Source of the DNA: Marinilabiliales bacterium
GTDB taxonomy: Bacteria > Bacteroidota > Bacteroidia > Bacteroidales > ML635J-15
Length of the DNA stretch: 64,000 bases
Assembly: GCA_002869385.1 (NCBI GenBank)
Contig: PKTB01000024.1
Span: 434,001 to 498,000, forward strand
Reading direction: 5' to 3'
The position numbers were made by a program, and so were the translations under genes. Of this stretch, positions 59,070 through 64,000 are shown piece after piece. Within the stretch, counting starts at the first letter, position 1; every line of letters begins with the position of its first letter. A model generated the notes under the pieces. It did no database searches, had not been told where the DNA came from, and worked only from the letters and a program-made list of their open reading frames with translations.

Positions 59070-59486
59070 TTACTGAGTTTTTAAAACTGATTTTAATTCA
59101 TACCACGCATTTTCATCAGTAATTTGTTTTTTAGGAATTATACCAATTATTTTATTTGAAATTACATCTTTTAAAACTATTTTATTTGATCGAAGAAATG
59201 CGTTGACATTTTTTTTCCTTATTTCAATAATATGTCTTCTTTGGTCAAAAAAGTTGATTTTTAGAATTGTGCCAGAAATAACTATTTCAGATATAATATT
59301 ATTAATGTATTGTAAGATGATAAATATTGTCGCAGATGCTGTAATTGAGATTATAAAAAGTATTATAAGAGTAGGGACTTTACTGTAAGCAAAAGCAAAA
59401 AATAATAAGGAACAAATAATAAGGGAAATGGACGTATTTCGATAAATTAGATTTATATATTTTTTATTAAATGTGTAAGTTGTCAT
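59070..59486 (-). CDS. Small two-pass membrane protein of unknown function
   Basis: This 138-residue protein has two hydrophobic segments (ISLIICSLLFFAFAYS and LIILFIISITASATIFIIL), then a cytoplasmic tail with alternating strands (SEIVISGTILKINFFDQRRHIIEIRKKNV, RSNKIVLKDVISNKIIGI) that resembles bacterial PH-like domains. The start is 26 bases after attC-like site 2, and the stop is 42 bases before site 1, so it fills a cassette-sized unit. Confidence 0.55.
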   Translation of the reverse strand: MTTYTFNKKYINLIYRNTSISLIICSLLFFAFAYSKVPTLIILFIISITASATIFIILQYINNIISEIVISGTILKINFFDQRRHIIEIRKKNVNAFLRSNKIVLKDVISNKIIGIIPKKQITDENAWYELKSVLKTQ

Positions 59487-59511
59487 TATTCGTTTTGGTT
59501 TGTTTAAAGGA

Positions 59512-59643
59512 GGTATAACGGTGGCGGTATGGTTAGTTGCCGATTTCGAAGCACTTTCCTATCAAGTTACAACTACTTTTAATACGAGCTGTGCCGCTAG
59601 AATACGCACTGTACCGGCAATTAACTATACCGCGTGTTATAGC
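59512..59643 (-). repeat. attC-like site 2
   Basis: A 132-base inverted-repeat element. On the minus strand it starts GCTATAACACGCGGTATAGT and ends CATACCGCCACCGTTATACC. The arms pair over about 27 positions with mismatches (TATAAC, GCGGTAT, GTTA, TTGCCG), and a conserved AGTGC lies between. Start and end resemble the R boxes of integron recombination sites. It is 9 bases after the stop of the HEPN gene and 25 bases before the next gene start. Confidence 0.55.
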
Positions 59644-59652
59644 AAGTTTTTT

Positions 59653-60150
59653 TTATGTAAATTGAAATTTCCCACCAATCTCTTCCATATAAAATGATAA
59701 GTCCATTGCTGTATTTTGAAAGATTTCCTTTATTACCCCTTCTGTGCCATACCATTCTTTTGATAATTCTCTGTCCGAATGAATTGTGTCATCGGAAAAG
59801 TCAACTCCTGCTTCATAAGCTTTCTCACATAAAGAGAAAACATCATCAAAAGAGATTTTATAACCAAGTCGATGCGCAAATTTGTTTCTTTGAGTATTCA
59901 ATTGTAACAGAAAATCAGTTATCCGTTCATCTAATATTCCAAGTGAAAGACACAACTTTATTTTTGAAGGAAAATTCAAGGAAAATGCATCAAAAGCATC
60001 TGGTTTTTCAAGCTTTAAATCTATCATTTGAACCAACAACGACTCAATTATTAAATGTCCATTTATAAACGCTGACATTGTAGAATTACCAAATAATGAC
60101 ATTAAATGCTCCAAATTTGGTTTTTCTCTATTTTTCCACTTTTTATCCAT
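59653..60150 (-). CDS. Small HEPN-like / MltR-like protein
   Basis: This is a 165-residue all-helical soluble protein from ATG 60150. It has R88-N-K-F-A-H93 (NTQRNKFAHRLGY), an Rx4H motif of the HEPN superfamily that in active members cuts RNA; the surrounding FINGHLIIESLLVQMID and SLNFPSKIKLCLSLGILDE segments look like MltR-type HEPN proteins. Its ATGGATAA start overlaps the stop of the TIGR02391 gene by 8 bases, so the two are translationally coupled. Activity is inferred only. Confidence 0.68.
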   Translation of the reverse strand: MDKKWKNREKPNLEHLMSLFGNSTMSAFINGHLIIESLLVQMIDLKLEKPDAFDAFSLNFPSKIKLCLSLGILDERITDFLLQLNTQRNKFAHRLGYKISFDDVFSLCEKAYEAGVDFSDDTIHSDRELSKEWYGTEGVIKEIFQNTAMDLSFYMEEIGGKFQFT

Positions 60151-60943
60151 TTGCACCTAATTTTCTATGAACCATTGATATCGTTGACAAGATATCTAAA
60201 GCATCATCTTCGTTAATTTCCCATATAATTTTTGGTGAATGAGCAGTTGTATTCCTAAACATACCAAAAATCCCTTTTATAAGATTTGCAAAGCCTTTAT
60301 GCTCACTTTCTTTGGTTTCAGTGGATAAATCATTTATTCTAATTAATGGATTTTTAATTGAGAAAGCTTTATCAATCAACTCACTTCCATCTTCTGTTAG
60401 TCCGGTTTTTTGCCTTATTATATCTGCAATACTTTTAGTTGCTTCAAAAACGGTATGAAAGTAATTTTCTGCTAGCAGTTCTGCTTTACAATACTTGAAA
60501 ATTGCTGGGTGTGTATTTCTCTGTTCAAGTTTGCTTTTAAGTCTATTGGCTTTTTGTTCCGCCTCTGAGATTGTTTTTGACTCAATAATTCTGCGAAACT
60601 TCCCTTTGTCGGTAAGTTCTAATCCTATAAAAGATAGCCTTTTATTTAATTCTGTTCTAGTATCTTCAAATTGCTCATTTCTACCAATAAAGCGTGCCGG
60701 ATTCATTGATTTATTAATGAAAGTTAGAATGTTATTTGATAGGTGTTTTTGATTTTGAAAAGTAACAAATGCATTAAAAATTCTTTTCCATTTTGTATTG
60801 GTTGAATCAATGTCTGGGATATTTACATCCTGTAAGAATTTTCCTATTTCGGTTCCTGTTAATCCATTAGATGTATCTCCGAGAACTCTACTAATTCCTT
60901 CAAGTACACTTCCATTTATCGGTGGTTGAATCTGTTTACTCAT
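60143..60943 (-). CDS. TIGR02391-family protein with a HEPN-like motif
   Basis: The 266-residue product ends with the TIGR02391 (Hypoth_Ymh) signature: AELLAENYFHTVFEATKSIADIIRQKTGLTEDGSELIDKAF and ANLIKGIFGMFRNTTAHSPK, where R230-N-T-T-A-H235 fits the HEPN Rx4H pattern. The N-terminal 120 residues are helical and unassigned. Members are often found near restriction and abortive-infection genes. It is the third gene of the four-gene unit, 58 bases after the protease gene. Confidence 0.82.
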   Translation of the reverse strand: MSKQIQPPINGSVLEGISRVLGDTSNGLTGTEIGKFLQDVNIPDIDSTNTKWKRIFNAFVTFQNQKHLSNNILTFINKSMNPARFIGRNEQFEDTRTELNKRLSFIGLELTDKGKFRRIIESKTISEAEQKANRLKSKLEQRNTHPAIFKYCKAELLAENYFHTVFEATKSIADIIRQKTGLTEDGSELIDKAFSIKNPLIRINDLSTETKESEHKGFANLIKGIFGMFRNTTAHSPKIIWEINEDDALDILSTISMVHRKLGANG

Positions 60944-61001
60944 TTGGTTTTTTTAAATTAGCTATGCCTCATGTTATAGTCAGGTTTTGTTTTTCAATAA
61001 T

Positions 61002-61829
61002 TTACAGGTTAACTCTAACAACTTTTGATTTTTCGATTGTTAGGTTGTATTTCTGTCTTATTACTTCTGTTATTACGTCTATCCGTGTCCCTATCCAGTA
61101 CTTTCTATTTGCTTTTGGCCACTCTGTCATTATTGCTACAAGCTTTTTGTCTATGTGTTCTCCTTTTGCTTTTGCTTGAGGCAAGGTAAACCAAAGTCCA
61201 GAACCGCTAATTCCAAAAGGGTCTGGTCCAATTGAAAATTGCCCGGTTGAATAATCTTTAACTTTCTCTTTGTCGTAATGAACGATGATGTTTGAGAAAC
61301 TTTCACATTTCAGTTCGTCATATAATGCTTGTTCTGCAGGCATTGTTGTGTAGATAAATGGTTTGCTTTTTATTTCGTTTTTGTATGAATTGTATTTTGA
61401 TTTAGAAGCTGGAAAACCAACAGAAGTATACATCGGGAGCAGTTTGTATTCGTGATTTATACCAAGTTCATTTTGGTTGAGAAATTCATATTTGTCTCCA
61501 AGTTTATCAAGGGTTTCTTGGTTAAGTTTTATGATTGAGATGTCTATTTTGTCGTCATCTCTTTGTGTAGGTGCAATATTCTTTGTCAAGTCGCCACCCA
61601 TTTTTAAAAGTTCGTGCGTGTCTATGCCAACATAGATTTCATCTTCTTTGTCGTCAACAACATGAGCAGCGGTAATTAAAAATTTCGAACTGTCAATTTC
61701 AATAAATACTCCTGAACCGTGAGGGTGCGGATTTTCTTTATCATCAAGAGTCAAATAATGACAAGTCGATTTGTATGCGTCCTTTGCTGCCTCTAATTGA
61801 ATTTCTCTATAGTAATCTAATATTTCCAT
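61002..61829 (-). CDS. Trypsin-like serine protease, cytoplasmic
   Basis: This 275-residue protein has the chymotrypsin-fold triad: H56 in FLITAAHVVDD, D96 in DKIDISIIKL and S208 in DPFGISGSGLWF. No signal peptide or membrane segment is visible, so it probably works in the cytoplasm. Trypsin-like proteases occur as effectors or regulators in several anti-phage systems. It starts 6 bases after the upstream AbiJ-like gene, so they are co-translated. Substrate unknown; a partner in the same unit is plausible. Confidence 0.85.
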   Translation of the reverse strand: MEILDYYREIQLEAAKDAYKSTCHYLTLDDKENPHPHGSGVFIEIDSSKFLITAAHVVDDKEDEIYVGIDTHELLKMGGDLTKNIAPTQRDDDKIDISIIKLNQETLDKLGDKYEFLNQNELGINHEYKLLPMYTSVGFPASKSKYNSYKNEIKSKPFIYTTMPAEQALYDELKCESFSNIIVHYDKEKVKDYSTGQFSIGPDPFGISGSGLWFTLPQAKAKGEHIDKKLVAIMTEWPKANRKYWIGTRIDVITEVIRQKYNLTIEKSKVVRVNL

Positions 61830-61835
61830 TTGATA

Positions 61836-62747
61836 TTACTTATTTTTAATCCCATGCGTTTCGAGTAAATAAATTGCTAATGTAGAAGCTGCGCCAACTG
61901 CTAATTTTGCATGTCTTGGTTGTAATCCCTTAAATTTTCCCTCTTTTCCATGTCCGCTACCATATTCATTTCGAATTTCGGAGATGCCTTGCACCACAGA
62001 AGATAAGCTCCCCAAAATTTGTTTAATAGAAGATGCTGCTTTGATTTCATTTGGAATATCATCAGGTGTCAATTTTAGCAACTTGTTTGTTTCCTTCATC
62101 AGACGAGGCAAATCCCAATTTTTATCATAAGTCTCATTTCTTTCGTCAAAAATGGATTTACAGCATGTTTCAATAAGCTCTTTAGCTATTCCTATTGAAA
62201 TATGTGGTGCGTTTTCAATAGAAACTTCCATTAGGTTTATTTGTTGGGTTACATATTCAGCGTTCAAAATTTGTTTTAGCGTTTCTCCCTTTTTAGCTAT
62301 TGCCTCGCTTCCTGAGATTTTAATCCGACCAATAAATAATGGCTTACCTGAAATCTTCGACTTCTCAACAATCTCAAAATTGTCGTTAGCCAAATTATCG
62401 TTAAAGATTTGAAGAAGTTTATTTACTTCAGATGGGTCAATTCTAACTAAAGGATGAACCATTTCACATAGAAAATTCAAGAAAATAGAATCATCACAGT
62501 GAAGCAGATTAAACCTGCTGTCTCCAAAAATCCAATTATCATCCCAGTCATTTGGATTGTTTACCCTATGTTGCCAAATATCCCCGGCTGCATTTTTAAA
62601 TCTACTGTCAGAAGATTCCATTCGTTCCAAGTCGAAAAGCCTTGAAAGAAAGTCCGTCTCTGTCATTCTTCCTGACCACCATATTCCTTCTGCTTGGATG
62701 AAGTCAAAAATATTTCTTCGTGTAATATTTGTTATTCTATTTGTCAC
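61836..62747 (-). CDS. Abortive-infection family protein, AbiJ-like N-terminus and Abi C-terminal HEPN domain
   Basis: This 303-residue protein starts with GTG 62747. The N-terminal segment (IWWSGRMTETDFLSRLFDLERM, AAGDIWQHRVNN) matches the AbiJ-type N-terminal region as I recall it, and the C-terminal part (IGIAKELIETCCKSIFDERN, VVQGISEIRNEYGSGHGK) is the Abi_C family, with R259-x6-H266 as an extended HEPN motif. It leads the four-gene unit, 24 bases after attC-like site 3. An RNase-toxin role is inferred from the family, not shown. Confidence 0.82.
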   Translation of the reverse strand: MTNRITNITRRNIFDFIQAEGIWWSGRMTETDFLSRLFDLERMESSDSRFKNAAGDIWQHRVNNPNDWDDNWIFGDSRFNLLHCDDSIFLNFLCEMVHPLVRIDPSEVNKLLQIFNDNLANDNFEIVEKSKISGKPLFIGRIKISGSEAIAKKGETLKQILNAEYVTQQINLMEVSIENAPHISIGIAKELIETCCKSIFDERNETYDKNWDLPRLMKETNKLLKLTPDDIPNEIKAASSIKQILGSLSSVVQGISEIRNEYGSGHGKEGKFKGLQPRHAKLAVGAASTLAIYLLETHGIKNK

Positions 62748-62770
62748 AGTTCTAAGTCGTTTTAAAATTG

Positions 62771-62903
62771 GCTATAACGGTGAGTATAAGAATAGTAGCC
62801 GATTGCGTTGCACTTCCTTGTCAAATTACAAGAAAGTTGAAGCGGGCTACCCCCCCCTTTAATTTACTACTATCTCGGCTATTATTTTTATACATTGTTA
62901 GGC
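62771..62903 (-). repeat. attC-like site 3
   Basis: On the minus strand it starts GCCTAACAATGTATAAAAAT and ends ACTCACCGTTATAGCC. The outer bases GCCTAAC fit RYYYAAC exactly. The inner arms (TATAAnAATAnTAGCCGA) pair over about 20 positions, with extra bases on one side. Its central region shares GGAAGTGC and AATCGGC with site 2. It begins 8 bases after the stop of the DGQHR gene. Confidence 0.55.
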
Positions 62904-62910
62904 AAAGTTT

Positions 62911-64000
62911 TTATTTAAAATATTTATTATAAATATCTTCACCCATTTTTCGATATTGACTTGACTTGAACTTCTTAAAATCAAATTTTTCAATGTCTTT
63001 TAGCTTTAATTTATAATCTTCAATGCTTGCTACCTTATTATTTTCAATAAGCAACCTTAAAAGATTTAAAATGCCATTGAAAAATGTAACCGTTAAAAGT
63101 CCTCTAGGATTACTTGGGCGATATGTTTCCCATTGATCTGTATCCAATTTAGCTTTTAGGGCTATAAACATATCTCTAATCTTTTCAACCGAGAAATCCA
63201 CATATTCATCTAACAAATCAAATTCTTTATTGTCCTTAACTTTTAATTTTTGTTTGTCAGCATTTTTCCAAATAGTATATAAACTGTCCTTTGCTTTAAC
63301 ATCTTCAATTTTGATCAATTGTTTTAATCCAAAACTAACAATTGAAGCAGTTTTTATTTTTCCCTTTTCATACCAGTATTGTTCAATCAAATTACCTAAA
63401 GGACCACTTTTATTTAATCCTAGCAGAATTCTTTTTCCGATTGCAACGGTTGAGAAAGGACTAATCATCAACTCAATTTCTTGTTTTAGTTGTGATTTAA
63501 CGTTTGTTTGATTTGAATTAATCTCCAAAAACAAATTTGCTTCAAACTTTAATCTGGTTTGTTTGCTTTCAGCTTTTGGAAATAAAATACCTGTTACTAA
63601 TAAGTTCTGAATCTTACGAAGTTTTGAAATTGTTATTTCAAACTGATCATCACCTTCATGGTAAGCATATGTTCTATGCTGACCATCTATTAACCCAATT
63701 ATGTTACATTCATCATTTATTTCAATTAATGCAGGTGTTACTTCTGTTGCATTATAGCCAACAAACTGTCCATTTGCGTTAATGGAAAGTAATTTACCTG
63801 CTTTGTCATATAATTTGATTTTATCTATCGATATAGTTGAAATAATATTATTTATAAAAACCCTATTCTTTTCAGTTAAATATCTTCTCATACTAGATAT
63901 TTTCTTTGCCTCAAACATTCTTTGGTAGTGACCAACGTTTTCAACATCACGCCATCCAGATTGCCTCAAGACATAAGATCTTTTAAGTAAAGATTCTGCA
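62911..64000 (-). CDS. DGQHR-domain protein (DndB-like), 5' end outside window
   Basis: The frame is open to the window end; the first ATG-like codon inside is probably not the true start. It has ECNIIGLIDGQHRTYAYHEG, the diagnostic DGQHR motif, followed by FLEINSNQTNVKSQLKQEIE, a conserved segment of this family. DndB itself represses the phosphorothioation genes; other DGQHR proteins occur in defence islands. The upstream reading continues AESLLKRSYVLRQSGWRD to the edge. No dnd genes are in view. Confidence 0.8.
   Translation of the reverse strand, partial: AESLLKRSYVLRQSGWRDVENVGHYQRMFEAKKISSMRRYLTEKNRVFINNIISTISIDKIKLYDKAGKLLSINANGQFVGYNATEVTPALIEINDECNIIGLIDGQHRTYAYHEGDDQFEITISKLRKIQNLLVTGILFPKAESKQTRLKFEANLFLEINSNQTNVKSQLKQEIELMISPFSTVAIGKRILLGLNKSGPLGNLIEQYWYEKGKIKTASIVSFGLKQLIKIEDVKAKDSLYTIWKNADKQKLKVKDNKEFDLLDEYVDFSVEKIRDMFIALKAKLDTDQWETYRPSNPRGLLTVTFFNGILNLLRLLIENNKVASIEDYKLKLKDIEKFDFKKFKSSQYRKMGEDIYNKYFK

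Noticed and set aside
60944..61001. A fourth attC-like site between the protease and the TIGR02391 gene
   Set aside because: There is a TGTTATAG segment but no second arm or inner pairing, so support is too weak.

Overview
The window is low-GC DNA from a member of the Bacteroidota. The evidence is five secreted proteins with type IX secretion (T9SS) C-terminal tails (one type B, four type A, two of them cut off by premature stops), a T9SS plug protein (DUF5103), signal peptides ending in SxAQ or FSQ, a dapB-lepB-lepB-like-wbqC block, weak Shine-Dalgarno sites and TAnnTTTG promoter boxes. I see no rRNA, tRNA, CRISPR array, transposase or integrase gene. I cannot name a genus.

Layout. 1-5 kb: lpxB (cut by the window edge), a SpoIID-like protein, two small unknowns and hutI. 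4.7-12.4 kb: a + strand run of an enoyl-CoA hydratase, two tandem ketoacyl synthase III-SDR fusion proteins and a tricorn-like protease. 12.4-17.9 kb: two related acidic lipoproteins, a glycosyltransferase, an M48 lipoprotein peptidase, a dihydroorotate dehydrogenase-like protein and a KamA-type radical SAM protein. 18-30 kb: T9SS plug, gpmI, two large surface proteins and small lipoproteins. 30-47 kb: dapB, the two lepB paralogues, wbqC, cyclophilin, a three-gene periplasmic foldase operon, guaB, recQ, lipoproteins, an aminotransferase and an HD protein. 47-59 kb: looser packing, hairpin repeats, a BspA-like surface protein, a multicopper oxidase with a possible barrel tail, and two T9SS cargo proteins.

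59-64 kb is an accessory region. Every gene lies on the minus strand, in three blocks separated by three attC-like inverted-repeat sites, an arrangement like integron cassettes without a visible integrase. One block is a compact four-gene unit: an AbiJ-like protein with an Abi C-terminal HEPN domain, a trypsin-like protease, a TIGR02391 protein and a small HEPN-like protein. Next to it is a DGQHR-domain (DndB-like) gene that runs off the window. This is the best candidate for an undescribed anti-phage system.

A second striking property is the number of otherwise intact genes interrupted by isolated in-frame TAA or TGA codons, with no frameshifts: twelve stops in eight genes, plus two genes whose expected ATG start reads ATT. 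All fourteen can be explained by single G:C to T:A changes, which suggests either an oxidative-damage (8-oxoG) mutator history or a sequencing or assembly artefact.
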